From Nocardia transvalensis (GTDB lineage: Bacteria; Actinomycetota; Actinomycetes; Mycobacteriales; Mycobacteriaceae): a DNA stretch of 64,000 bases. The notes beneath the pieces are model-generated. The model had not been told where the DNA came from. It saw only the letters and a program-made list of their open reading frames with translations, and did no database searches. This document shows positions 25,228-33,135 of the stretch, one piece after another (positions within the stretch are counted from its first letter, which is position 1; each line of letters starts with the position of its first letter). The DNA lies in assembly GCF_015477765.1 (NCBI RefSeq), contig NZ_JADLQQ010000003.1:248001-312000 (forward strand), in the 5' to 3' direction. The translations under genes were made by a program, and so were the position numbers.

Positions 25228-25440
25228 ATGACCGGTCATGCGCCGTTCGACGACCCTCGCAGCGCCCTGGCGGACGAGGATACAGCCAAGAAGCTGCTGG
25301 CCACGGAGCACGCCGACTGCATCGCCGGGTACTTCGACACGCCCGAGTCATGCAGTGTGGTGCGGCAGATCATCCTCGCCTATCAGTGCAACCGCTGGAC
25401 GTTCCCTACACCCGCGTCTTGGGCGTCGTGGTTGGTATGA
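25228..25440 (+). CDS. Hypothetical protein
   Basis: 70 residues, ATG 25228, 16 bases after the previous gene. Contains CIAGYFDTPESCSVVRQIIL. Its stop overlaps the next start (ATGA), so it is part of an operon. No family recognised. Confidence 0.6.
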   Translation: MTGHAPFDDPRSALADEDTAKKLLATEHADCIAGYFDTPESCSVVRQIILAYQCNRWTFPTPASWASWLV

Positions 25441-25913
25441 GCGGAATCCCAACCGCGGGGTGGTGGGACGTAGTGACGTCGCCCGCGTTCTGGACCGTCG
25501 CAATCGTGGTGTTCTGCATCGTGCTGGTTGGCGTGGTTGTCGGCAGCGACATCACCTACCCGCGCGATGAGTTGCCTCGCTCGCAGCACAATCACCGCGC
25601 AACGCGGAAAGACGCCCGGAAACGGCGGAATTGGCAACAGGTTAGGCCGCCTGAGCCATGGACACACGCTGCACCGCCGAGGCCCTTCACGGTGGCCGAA
25701 GCGCATCGCGTGATGCAACAGCATCTCGACTGCGACACGGATACATGTCAGCGCAAGGCTGCGGCATGGCAAACGTTGGTCGAGGCCGGTGTGGTCAAGC
25801 CGGACCCCAAACGGGGAGCGAGACGTTCCGCACTGCCACTCACGCGCAGTCGAGGAAACGGCGGTGCGGTGCGGGAAGGAATTCGAACGGCACCGGAAGG
25901 GGGTGAGACATGA
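25437..25913 (+). CDS. Small membrane protein, unknown
   Basis: 158 residues from the ATG at 25437 in an ATGA overlap. One membrane helix at about 16-40 (VAIVVFCIVLVGVVVG), then a basic cytoplasmic region containing DCDTDTCQRKAAAWQTLVEA, which could be a small helical binding domain. No family recognised. Third gene of the operon beside the XRE regulator. Confidence 0.65.
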   Translation: MSGIPTAGWWDVVTSPAFWTVAIVVFCIVLVGVVVGSDITYPRDELPRSQHNHRATRKDARKRRNWQQVRPPEPWTHAAPPRPFTVAEAHRVMQQHLDCDTDTCQRKAAAWQTLVEAGVVKPDPKRGARRSALPLTRSRGNGGAVREGIRTAPEGGET

Positions 25914-25957
25914 TCGGTTCGCTCATCACACTGTCTCATAACTGAATACAAAGCACG

Positions 25958-25971
25958 CGGTCATATGACCG
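25958..25971. promoter_or_regulatory. 14-base perfect palindrome
   Basis: CGGTCATATGACCG is perfectly self-complementary and lies between the membrane-protein gene and the next gene, about 120 bases before its ATG. It is a plausible operator. Confidence 0.45.
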
Positions 25972-25988
25972 GTTGTGCGGTCAATTCC

Positions 25989-26050
25989 GGGCAGCGCCCC
26001 GGTCGGCCGGAACATGTGATGCCATCCGCGTCCGGCCGGAAGCGCTGCCC
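25989..26050 (+). terminator. Long two-part hairpin
   Basis: Outer arms GGGCAGCGC / GCGCTGCCC (25989-25997, 26042-26050) enclose inner arms CGGCCGGA / TCCGGCCG (26004-26011, 26031-26038). It is followed by TTAATCCTC. Fits a terminator or attenuator between two small operons. Confidence 0.6.
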
Positions 26051-26087
26051 TTAATCCTCACTTGCAAATCGAACGACGAGAGAGATT

Positions 26088-26375
26088 ATGAGTAGCGAAC
26101 AGTCGCAGCAGATTCCCAACGATGGCCCGTGGATCAAGTTGTCTATGTGTGGAGTTGGCTCGTTCAACGGGAAGACCGGTGAATTGGTCAAGGTTATGTG
26201 CCCGTCCCGATTCTGCCTCGCGATGGCTCCACTGATTGACGGCAAGATCGGCGAGCACGACGCTGCACTGCCGGTAGGCCCTGGACGATGCCCGTGGCTC
26301 GGCGTCCGCGTCGTAAACGACGAAGCCGACTTCATCGGCAACAACGCGCCTCAAAAGCGTCCGATTGACCAGTAG
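26088..26375 (+). CDS. Hypothetical small protein
   Basis: 95 residues from ATG 26088, 37 bases after the hairpin. Three Cys (SMCGVGSF, MCPSRFC) then GRCPWLGVRVVNDEADFIG. Possibly a metal-binding fold. No family recognised. Confidence 0.6.
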   Translation: MSSEQSQQIPNDGPWIKLSMCGVGSFNGKTGELVKVMCPSRFCLAMAPLIDGKIGEHDAALPVGPGRCPWLGVRVVNDEADFIGNNAPQKRPIDQ

Positions 26376-26389
26376 GTAAGTGAGTTCTG

Positions 26390-26698
26390 TTGTACCGCAG
26401 TGACTTTCTGTCTTCAGCCGGGCAGGCCTCGAACCGGTCTATTGTCGAGCCATTCGGCCCGATCCGCCCGCATCACGCCACCGCCGGTTGGAACCTGGAA
26501 GGTGATGAACGCGAATGGTGGTTGTCCAAAGCTCTCGGCGCAGATCAGGCGTGCGTGAAGGCCACCACAGCGACGACGTGCGTTTGGAGGGTCGTCCGTT
26601 CCTACGGACCCGTGTTGCAGGAATCGCGCGCCCACAACGATGTGGAAGACGCGAAGGCGCAAGCTGACTGCTGGATCGCGTGGACGTACCTTCCTTGA
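26390..26698 (+). CDS. Hypothetical small protein
   Basis: Up to 102 residues, with a TTG at 26390 as the first possible start; the real start is uncertain. Trp-rich end (CWIAWTYLP) and EREWWLSKALGADQACVK. No family recognised. Follows the previous gene by 14 bases. Confidence 0.5.
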   Translation: MYRSDFLSSAGQASNRSIVEPFGPIRPHHATAGWNLEGDEREWWLSKALGADQACVKATTATTCVWRVVRSYGPVLQESRAHNDVEDAKAQADCWIAWTYLP

Positions 26699-26745
26699 TC
26701 GGTCACACTGGCATGCTCGGCTGGAATAGGAGAGGGGTAGGCGCA

Positions 26746-26895
26746 GTGGAGGGCGACAGGCCAGGCAACGAGATCCAGCTAGAGCAGCGAAGACGCGAAC
26801 ATCTTGGCACGAAATGGCTGTATGCCAGCCCAGCTCGATACGATCCGACAGAATCAACGGTGTTGACGTCTGCGAGGGGTGTGCGGAATTGGTGA
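26746..26895 (+). CDS. 49-residue protein, first of a GTGA-coupled chain
   Basis: Starts GTG at 26746 behind AGGAGAGGGG and stops in a GTGA overlap with the next gene. The peptide begins MEGDRPGNEIQLEQRRREHL and contains TKWLYASPARYDPT. The overlap on one side and the ribosome-binding site on the other argue that it is real. No family recognised. Confidence 0.5.
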   Translation: MEGDRPGNEIQLEQRRREHLGTKWLYASPARYDPTESTVLTSARGVRNW

Positions 26896-27512
26896 TTGAC
26901 GAACGAATTAATCCCGGCTGGTTCGATGAGGGCGCCCAGCGCGATCCGGCATGGTTGGCATGGAAGGACCCGGACCGCATCAACGGCCAGATCGAGAAAC
27001 TGTTCACCGAAACCTTGCCGTCCATCCCGACCAGCGGACCGGACCGGTGGCGCAAATGGAACGGCGATTTCCTGCCATCCCTCCCGACCAACGTGGACCG
27101 CTACGACCTTGATTTCATGGAAGAGTGGATTCCGGAAGCCCTCGACTACTTCTTTCCCACTGTCGATGATGCGTACGAGCCACGCAACTGGGATGCGGTC
27201 GACCAATTCACCTGCTATCTCGGCAACTACTTCGTCACCCGCTGCGGTGGTATGTGGTTCAACGGCGACGACGGACCGAACCCCATGTACGACGAACAGC
27301 CGGTGAACCCGAGAGTCGGCTACGAGTGGGCGTATGACACCGAACATGAGGGAACAGTTGACGATCCAGTTGACCTGCTGTTCCAGGCGTTGACACCGGT
27401 GGACGACGACGGCAATCCCGACGACGAAGGGAATCGTGACTTCTCCGTGGTCACGACCGAAATGCACGACCGCGCAATGCAGTACCGGATTAGTGTGCAA
27501 GACCGGACTTGA
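26892..27512 (+). CDS. Acidic 206-residue protein, possible immunity-like
   Basis: Start set at GTG 26892 because it overlaps the upstream stop (GTGA); a longer frame to 26814 exists. Strongly acidic and aromatic, with a block LGNYFVTRCGGMWFNGDD near 107 reminiscent of small immunity proteins of polymorphic toxins (inference only). Followed by overlapping genes that end in the nuclease-like protein. Confidence 0.6.
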   Translation: MIDERINPGWFDEGAQRDPAWLAWKDPDRINGQIEKLFTETLPSIPTSGPDRWRKWNGDFLPSLPTNVDRYDLDFMEEWIPEALDYFFPTVDDAYEPRNWDAVDQFTCYLGNYFVTRCGGMWFNGDDGPNPMYDEQPVNPRVGYEWAYDTEHEGTVDDPVDLLFQALTPVDDDGNPDDEGNRDFSVVTTEMHDRAMQYRISVQDRT

Positions 27513-27678
27513 TCCAGCTAGGGGGCGATGGTGGAAGACGGCGACGACGAACACCGTCGTCGCGGACATCGACGTGAAGGTCACACTCCCCAGGATCGGG
27601 GGCGGCAAATCCATCGGGGGATGGCTCAGCAACGCGGCGAGACACGCGAAAACGGTTGGCGCAATGAACAAACCGTGA
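27493..27678 (+). CDS. 61-residue linker protein
   Basis: GTG 27493 start inside the previous gene; stop overlaps the next start (GTGA at 27675). Contains NTVVADIDVKVTLPRIGGGK and GGWLSNAARHAKTVG. In this interval this frame reads more naturally than the frame of the longer downstream ORF, which is arginine-rich here. It could be an independent peptide or a piece of a formerly fused N-terminus. Confidence 0.5.
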   Translation: MCKTGLDPARGRWWKTATTNTVVADIDVKVTLPRIGGGKSIGGWLSNAARHAKTVGAMNKP

Positions 27679-28673
27679 AAACGGAACTATCGGAACGTCG
27701 GCACGACACGGCCCGGATCAACGAAAAGGGCGGCCGGGACTTCACCGAATACAAGTTCGGCAACCGGGTCGGCGGACCGAAAACGGCCCGGCAGATCGAC
27801 AAAGACCGCAACGTCCTGGCCCGAGACCCGAACGCAACCGGGACATGGGTCGTGAAACACGGAGCTCTCGACAAAGCCACTAGAGACAAGCTCGTACAGC
27901 TGGTGCGGGACTTCCCGGGCCGGTTCCAGGTGGTGGAGTTGAGCCGCGCCGAAGCCGAGCAGGCGCGCAGGGAAGGCAAGGCGCTCGAGGCGCGGGAACG
28001 GTCGCGGCAGCTGGAACTGAACGTGAACGTGAAAGCCCTGATGCGGGCGCAGCGGGTACGGGAAGCAGCCCGCAAAGACCGAGACCGAGCACGAACACAA
28101 GAAGCGGCACAGCGGGCTATTGACGCACGTAACCGGTTGCAGCAGCAGCGAGCGGCGAGAGCAAAGCAGAAGGAGGCCAAGGGAAAAGAGGAACGGGACA
28201 AGCCGGAACGGGAACCGATCACCAAGGAAGAACGCGCCAGAGTGGAACGCGAGGCCGCCGAACGGGTGGCCCGCGAGATGCCGCCACCCAAGGTGGAGGC
28301 CCGCGGGCGGGACGAACCTGACGCGGTTGAGAAAGGCGGGCGTGACACACCGGAACCGGGCGATCGGACCCGTCAACCAGAAAGAGACCCTGTCGCCGAA
28401 TTGGGCCGTCAGCAGCAGCGGGAGGCAGCGGATCGGCTGGCGGCGGTGGCACGGGAGGAGCGGGAAGCGGCATCCATGGGGAAGGTTCGCGACATGTCCC
28501 GCGAGGTGGCGGATTTGCTGATGGTCGCGCGTCCCACGCCGGGCATTGAATCGCCGTTTCGGGAGCCGCCGTCGGCAGGGTCGACCCGTGGCTTCCTGTT
28601 AGAACGGGAAAGGGAACGCCTCCGTAACGAGAAGCTGCGGCGACCGGGCGATAACACTCTTCCGGGTGGTTGA
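27675..28673 (+). CDS. Nuclease-toxin-like domain with long coiled coil
   Basis: 332 residues from GTG 27675. Residues about 10-90 resemble restriction-endonuclease-fold toxin domains: RINEKGGRDFTEYKFGNRVG supplies an E-x-K motif, followed by GPKTARQIDKDRNVLA. From about 95 to the end it is very charged (Arg/Glu-rich), mostly coiled coil, Pro-rich late. A toxin domain at the N-terminus followed by a coiled coil is unusual. Last member of the overlapping chain. Activity is inference. Confidence 0.65.
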   Translation: MKTELSERRHDTARINEKGGRDFTEYKFGNRVGGPKTARQIDKDRNVLARDPNATGTWVVKHGALDKATRDKLVQLVRDFPGRFQVVELSRAEAEQARREGKALEARERSRQLELNVNVKALMRAQRVREAARKDRDRARTQEAAQRAIDARNRLQQQRAARAKQKEAKGKEERDKPEREPITKEERARVEREAAERVAREMPPPKVEARGRDEPDAVEKGGRDTPEPGDRTRQPERDPVAELGRQQQREAADRLAAVAREEREAASMGKVRDMSREVADLLMVARPTPGIESPFREPPSAGSTRGFLLERERERLRNEKLRRPGDNTLPGG

Positions 28674-28764
28674 GGATGTGGGAGATCCGGCAACGTCCGT
28701 GCGAGGGTAACGGGGCCGGGCCGCGACCGTATGTACCGTGCGACGATTACCCCAGGGGGTTTAC

Positions 28765-29343
28765 ATGAGGATATTCGCGGTCGTGCTGTCCGTCGGAGCC
28801 GCTGTCGTACTCGCGGGCTGCAACTCGGGCAACGGCCCACAGGCACCCACGTTGAGTCCCATTCCGACACAACAGAGCACGACGAGTTCGGCGGCACCGC
28901 CAAAGTCGCAGCGCAACAACATCGTTAAGCACATCGGTGAGGAGTCCGGGATCGGCAAGCCTGGGCAGGCTCCGGTGGTGCGGTGGACCATCACGGACCT
29001 TACTGTTGATGCGCCGTGCACATCGCCGTTTGCGAAGCCGCCTGAGAAGGGGCACTTCGTCGTCGCCACCGTGGAAGCCGAAACGACGCCGGATTTCGAG
29101 ATTGCCGCGCTGCCAGGTGGCTTCCTTCCCAGGAACAACTGGGCGATCGTGGACGCGAACGGGATCACGCAGCCGCAAGCCGACAGCATTAGTGCGCAAC
29201 AGTGTCGCGACTACGACGTGCCCGAGTCTCTTGTGCCTGGGTCCAAGTACAGCTTCCACCTGGTTTTCGATTCGCGCACGCAAACAGGTGTGCTCACCTT
29301 CGTTCCGTTGGGGCGTAGCGGCGGCTGGGAGTGGTCGTTCTGA
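28765..29343 (+). CDS. Lipoprotein with Ig-like (DUF4352-type) domain
   Basis: 192 residues from the ATG at 28765 preceded by AGGGGG. Lipobox VVLAGC gives acylation at Cys near 20, then a Ser/Thr/Pro/Gln linker and a beta-rich domain with two Cys (DAPCTSPF, AQQCRDYD) and a GSKYSFHLVFD strand, as in DUF4352 or telokin-like lipoproteins. Last rightward gene before the prophage. It may be host-encoded or a lysogenic-conversion gene. Confidence 0.75.
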   Translation: MRIFAVVLSVGAAVVLAGCNSGNGPQAPTLSPIPTQQSTTSSAAPPKSQRNNIVKHIGEESGIGKPGQAPVVRWTITDLTVDAPCTSPFAKPPEKGHFVVATVEAETTPDFEIAALPGGFLPRNNWAIVDANGITQPQADSISAQQCRDYDVPESLVPGSKYSFHLVFDSRTQTGVLTFVPLGRSGGWEWSF

Positions 29344-29356
29344 TCCGAAGAGAAAA

Positions 29357-29384
29357 CCGCCCCAGCTGGATTCGGCTAGGGCGG
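29357..29384. terminator. Bidirectional terminator
   Basis: CCGCCC-C-AGC...GCT-A-GGGCGG stem followed on the plus strand by CTTCTT and on the minus strand by TTTTCTC. It lies between the convergent lipoprotein and prophage hydrolase genes and marks the left end of the prophage late operon. Confidence 0.75.
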
Positions 29385-29436
29385 CTTCTTGTGCCGTCGT
29401 GCACGGCACAGATGATGGTACGGCGCAGCGGTGGTG

Positions 29437-30708
29437 TCATGGAATGACCGCGCCGACTGCGTCGGCAAGGCGGATATGACCCATCCAGGAGGGGTGGATG
29501 GTGTCGCAGGTGTAGGTCGGCCAGAGCGCGCTGGTGGAGGTGCCGCGGGTGGCGGCGTCGAGGTCGATGACACCGGCGATGCCGGTGGGCTGCTCGCAGA
29601 GCCAGGAGTTGTAGTCGAGCCGCACCGATTCGCGCGTGTCCGGGCTGCCCGGGAATGAGCGAGAGATCACCGTGGTGAGGTAGATGGGTTTGTTCGCGCC
29701 GATGATCGTGCGGACGTTGGCGATCACGGTGAGGATGTCGCTCTGCACCTGTGTGAGGGTGCGGCTGGCGCTGATGTCGTTGCTGCCCAGGGCGATCACG
29801 GCGCCGTCGTAACCAGCGTTGGCGTGGTCTTGTCGGGTCCACAGGCCCGCGGAGGGGTTGGCGAAATAGGCGGCGGTGATACCAGCGAGGCTGAGATTGG
29901 TCACGAGGGCGTTGTGGCGGGCGGCCCATTGCCACGGGTAGTTGCGCCATAGCGCGGTCGGGGTCTGGCCGCTCGTACCGCGCGGTCCGGCGATGCCCTC
30001 GCAGATGGAATCGCCGACGAACAGGTACGCCGTGCGGCGTGAGGTGCATTCGTATTCGATCAGCCAGTCCAGCGGGATCCATGTCGTCTGGTTGGTCGCG
30101 GCTGATCCAGCGATGGCCGGATCGACCCCGGTGGCGGGGTCGGTCCAGTACCAGGCCCGGCCCGCGCCGGACTGTACCGACAATGAGCTGGATGCGGTCG
30201 CGGCGATACCGATCAGGTGCTCGCGGTTCGCGTCAAATTGGTCGTCCGCGGAGGTGACCCACGGTGAGGTGTACCAGGAGCCGTCGCCGGGGACTACGAA
30301 GTCCGAGCCGACGATCACGCTGGCGGTGTTGCCGACGAAACTGCCTGTCTCGCCTGCTGTTCCTGCGCCGCTGGTGCGGTTGTGGTCGCCGTGGATGATC
30401 TTCTTGCCGGTGAGCGTGGTCTTGGTTGCCTGGGCGGGGGTGTCGTAGTTGCGGAGCTTGATCCGCCACCGGGTGGTGGTCGCGGGCAGTTTGACGACGA
30501 ATCGCCAGCTTGCTGCCGTGCCGGAGTTCCATGGGTTGCCGGTCGGGGTGACCGAGCCGCCGAGGCCGCCGTTGCTGTAGCTGAGCGTGCGCGTGATCAG
30601 CTGCCCGTAGAGGTCGTCGATGCCGTTTTCGAGCCGGTTGAGCGCTGCTGCGCTGATCGGGGTGGCCGTCGACGGCGAGTTCTGCCAAACCTGTTTGGTG
30701 AACGGCAT
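29437..30708 (-). CDS. SGNH/GDSL hydrolase, phage tail-associated
   Basis: 423 residues. An N-terminal phage-tail segment (PFTKQVWQN, PISAAALNRLENGIDDLY) is followed by a beta region. A C-terminal SGNH hydrolase from about 235 shows VGDSICEG (nucleophile Ser), an LGSNDI block, and the DTIHPSWMGH Asp/His pair. Probably a tail-fibre esterase that deacylates envelope sugars or lipids at adsorption. Last gene of the leftward late operon. Confidence 0.85.
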   Translation of the reverse strand: MPFTKQVWQNSPSTATPISAAALNRLENGIDDLYGQLITRTLSYSNGGLGGSVTPTGNPWNSGTAASWRFVVKLPATTTRWRIKLRNYDTPAQATKTTLTGKKIIHGDHNRTSGAGTAGETGSFVGNTASVIVGSDFVVPGDGSWYTSPWVTSADDQFDANREHLIGIAATASSSLSVQSGAGRAWYWTDPATGVDPAIAGSAATNQTTWIPLDWLIEYECTSRRTAYLFVGDSICEGIAGPRGTSGQTPTALWRNYPWQWAARHNALVTNLSLAGITAAYFANPSAGLWTRQDHANAGYDGAVIALGSNDISASRTLTQVQSDILTVIANVRTIIGANKPIYLTTVISRSFPGSPDTRESVRLDYNSWLCEQPTGIAGVIDLDAATRGTSTSALWPTYTCDTIHPSWMGHIRLADAVGAVIP

Positions 30709-31419
30709 TTATGGCGCTCCTGGATACAACGTTGGTGATGGGTAGAGGGTCTGCGACGGGTACGGGATTGGGACGACGACAGCCGCGGCGAAGACGCCCG
30801 TGCCCGCGAACGCGGCAGAGGCCACAGCGATCGTGACGATCGTGGTGGCGAAGACGCCGGATCCGGCTAACAGAGCAGTGACTTGGTTGCCGCCGATGAT
30901 GGTGGCGGTGGGCGTGCCGACTCCGGCGAATGCGGCGGTGGTCGGCACGGCGATGGGACCGGTGCCCGATCCGGTCCCAGCGAATCCCGCGTCGATGATG
31001 CCGACCGCGGTCACGGCTGCGGATAGTGTTCCGGAACTCGTGGATGCGGCTGTACGGGCCGCGCCGTGCCGCGCGGTGGCGGTCAGGGCACCAACCCCGG
31101 AGAACCGTGCAGGGTGCGCCGCTGTGGCGGCCGAGGCGCCGGCGCCGCCGAACCGCGCGGTCAGGGTGATCTTCGGGCGTATCGCGGCACGCAGTTGCCC
31201 GCGGCCGGAGAAGCGCGGGAACAGACCAGGTTTCGTCAGTATTGCCCCGGTTGTTGCGCCGATTCCGGTGAAGTTCGCGACTATGCCATCGGGGACGGGT
31301 GGGATCCACGCGGCGGGTGCGGTTGCCACGGTTACGGTGGGGGCGTTGGCGATCCAGCGGGAGCTGGGGATGTCGGCCTGTAGTTGTCCGGGCCGCGGTG
31401 GGTCGGCGGCGAAGGTCAC
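30709..31419 (-). CDS. Repetitive tail-fibre-like protein
   Basis: 236 residues, Ala/Thr/Gly/Val-rich, built from about eight degenerate repeats of the form F-x-G-x-G-x-x-x-A-T/A (FSGVGALTATA, FAGVGTPTATI, FAGTGVFAAAV) and ending in a Tyr-Pro repeat (YPSQTLYPSPTLYPG). It abuts the hydrolase gene. Structural role inferred from position and composition. Confidence 0.7.
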   Translation of the reverse strand: MTFAADPPRPGQLQADIPSSRWIANAPTVTVATAPAAWIPPVPDGIVANFTGIGATTGAILTKPGLFPRFSGRGQLRAAIRPKITLTARFGGAGASAATAAHPARFSGVGALTATARHGAARTAASTSSGTLSAAVTAVGIIDAGFAGTGSGTGPIAVPTTAAFAGVGTPTATIIGGNQVTALLAGSGVFATTIVTIAVASAAFAGTGVFAAAVVVPIPYPSQTLYPSPTLYPGAP

Positions 31420-31422
31420 GGC

Positions 31423-31773
31423 TCAGCTCTGGGTGAAGCTCGGGGTCACCAGGATCTGACCTTGGTCACCCAGGGTGGTCGGGGTGATGGCCACCTTGTC
31501 GACGAAGTCGGTCGCCCCTCCGTTCGCGGTTTTCCAGAGCCCGGCATAGGTGTAGGTGCCGGCCGGGACGTCGAAGGCGACCTGCAAGCCGTTGATGATG
31601 CCGCCGGTCGAGCTGGTCCATGTGGTTTGCTGGCGGGCGTAGGGTGGTGTGCCGCCGCGGGCTTCGTGATCGCCGGTCGCCCCGGGATCGCCGGTGTGCA
31701 GGCTGATCCAGCTGCCGAGGTTCTTGTAGGCGTCGGCGAGGGTCTGCCGGGTGGCGGGAACAGCGATGGGCAT
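31423..31773 (-). CDS. Phage tail fibre-like protein
   Basis: 116 residues from the ATG at 31773. Opening ATRQTLADAYKNLGSWISLH then TGDPG, and a beta-rich second half (AGTYTYAGLWKTANGG), match a small protein common next to minor tail genes of actinophages. Three bases separate it from the next gene. Confidence 0.75.
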   Translation of the reverse strand: MPIAVPATRQTLADAYKNLGSWISLHTGDPGATGDHEARGGTPPYARQQTTWTSSTGGIINGLQVAFDVPAGTYTYAGLWKTANGGATDFVDKVAITPTTLGDQGQILVTPSFTQS

Positions 31774-31843
31774 GGTTGATCTCCTCAGATGACGAAGCCC
31801 AGCGACCAGGGCCGATGGGTGGTTGTGGCGGGGTGATGGTGTT

Positions 31844-32173
31844 TCAGCGCCGGTAGCGTCGGACGACCGGGCCGTAGAACCAGTCGTGGCTGGTGGCCGG
31901 TGCGGTGGGCATGACGACCGACAGGACGTAGAAGGCACCGCCGGGGATCGTGTCGGCGGTTGCTGGTGGCACGCGCCAGTCCACCGACAACGGGGTCACC
32001 GTTGCAGGCCAGCTGTCCAGCAGCGTGGTCTCGGTGCTGTCGTAGATGTCGATCTGCGCTGTCATCCCTGCCGGGAAGCTGGTGGTCTCCGGCGTGATGC
32101 GGTGAACGAAGTTCCTGCCGCGCGACAGGATCAGCGGTTTCGCGATTCCGTCACGACCCAAAGAGGAAGTCAT
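31844..32173 (-). CDS. LtfC-like beta-sandwich phage protein
   Basis: 109 residues. Begins SSLGRDGIAKPLILSRGRNF and contains VHRITPETTSFPAGMTAQ, then WRVPPATADTIPGGAFYVL, the build of the LtfC/Gp6-like beta-sandwich domains in actinophage tails. Overlaps the next gene by four bases. Confidence 0.75.
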   Translation of the reverse strand: MTSSLGRDGIAKPLILSRGRNFVHRITPETTSFPAGMTAQIDIYDSTETTLLDSWPATVTPLSVDWRVPPATADTIPGGAFYVLSVVMPTAPATSHDWFYGPVVRRYRR

Positions 32174-32532
32174 GCCGTCTCGCTGTCGGTCGGCTCGTCG
32201 ACCGGCTTATCGGCGGGCGGTTCGGGTTCGGTGATCTGGTAGCCGCCGAGCAGCTGCAGCGCCGTCCAGTACGCGCCGTCGATGCGGTCGGGTGTGTCGG
32301 GTTCGTGGTGGAGTACGAACGAGCCGGGCCGCCGCGTCAGTGACAGTTCGGCGCAGGCGCCGGTTTCGGTGCCGAGGAACACCTGCGCTTCGGGCCGGAC
32401 GATGTCGCCGTAGCTCGGGGTCAGGCAGACGGTGACGTAGGTGTGGTTGTCGAAGGGCGGATCGATGCGGAAGCACCGTGCGGTCCCGGCGTAGCCGTCT
32501 ACAGATTCGATATGCACTGTGGCAGTTGGCAT
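32170..32532 (-). CDS. Phage hypothetical protein
   Basis: 120 residues: beta-rich N-terminal part (ATVHIESVDGY, YVTVCLTPSYGD), disordered acidic tail (EPEPPADKPVDEPTD). No family recognised. Coupled to the LtfC-like gene by a four-base overlap. Confidence 0.65.
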   Translation of the reverse strand: MPTATVHIESVDGYAGTARCFRIDPPFDNHTYVTVCLTPSYGDIVRPEAQVFLGTETGACAELSLTRRPGSFVLHHEPDTPDRIDGAYWTALQLLGGYQITEPEPPADKPVDEPTDSETA

Positions 32533-32541
32533 TACATCTCC

Positions 32542-33135
32542 TTAATCGAACAGGTACTCGATGACGGTGACGCAGCCATTGGCGCCGCTGGCACTGGCTC
32601 CACCACCGCCTGCGGGGAATCCGCCTGTCTGGCCGCTGTTCCCCCCGCCGCCGGACTGGCACGCCTGCCACAGTGGGGGGTTGGAAGTTCCGGCTGTGAC
32701 GAGCCCGGACTTGCCGCCAGCTGCGCCGGGGCCGCCGCCTCCGCCGCCACCGGCGAGTAGGCGCACGACACCGGAGGTGACCGACTCGCCTGGTTGACCG
32801 CTGCCGTTTCCACCGTGGCCGCCCCGCATGAACGACGCGCCGCCGGTGCCGCCGCTGGCAGCGCCCGTGCCACCCGGGGCGGTGAAGATGTCGCCGAAGG
32901 AACTGTCACCTCCATCACGGCCGCTCGAGCCGCCGGTACCCACTGTCACAAGAACCATTGCCGGGAGCTGGAAGTCGGCGATGCGCTCTTTGTTGTCGAC
33001 TGCGCTGCCGCCTCCACCTCCGGCGCTGGTGTTACCGGCGCCGCCCGCGCCGCGGAGGATCACGTCGAGAGCGAACAGCCCGGCGGGTTTCGTCCACACC
33101 GCGTTCGAGGTGTAGACGCGCATGACGGTCTGCAT
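32542..33135 (-). CDS. Glycine-rich minor tail protein, short copy
   Basis: 197 residues. N-terminus VYTSNAVWTKPAGLFALDVI then glycine-rich blocks to the end (GGGGGGGPGAAGGKSG), closing with VTVIEYLFD. Matches glycine-rich minor tail proteins of mycobacterial and Rhodococcus phages. It resembles the C-terminal domain of the upstream 380-residue protein, implying duplication. It overlaps that gene by one base. Confidence 0.82.
   Translation of the reverse strand: MQTVMRVYTSNAVWTKPAGLFALDVILRGAGGAGNTSAGGGGGSAVDNKERIADFQLPAMVLVTVGTGGSSGRDGGDSSFGDIFTAPGGTGAASGGTGGASFMRGGHGGNGSGQPGESVTSGVVRLLAGGGGGGGPGAAGGKSGLVTAGTSNPPLWQACQSGGGGNSGQTGGFPAGGGGASASGANGCVTVIEYLFD

Noticed and set aside
25910..25945. 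11-codon ORF in ATGA overlap with the 158-residue membrane protein
   Set aside because: Too short to support; may be chance.
27528..27674. N-terminal extension of the nuclease-like coiled-coil protein to ATG 27528
   Set aside because: Arg/His-rich and unlike the rest; the overlapping 61-codon frame reads more naturally and ends in a GTGA junction with the chosen start.
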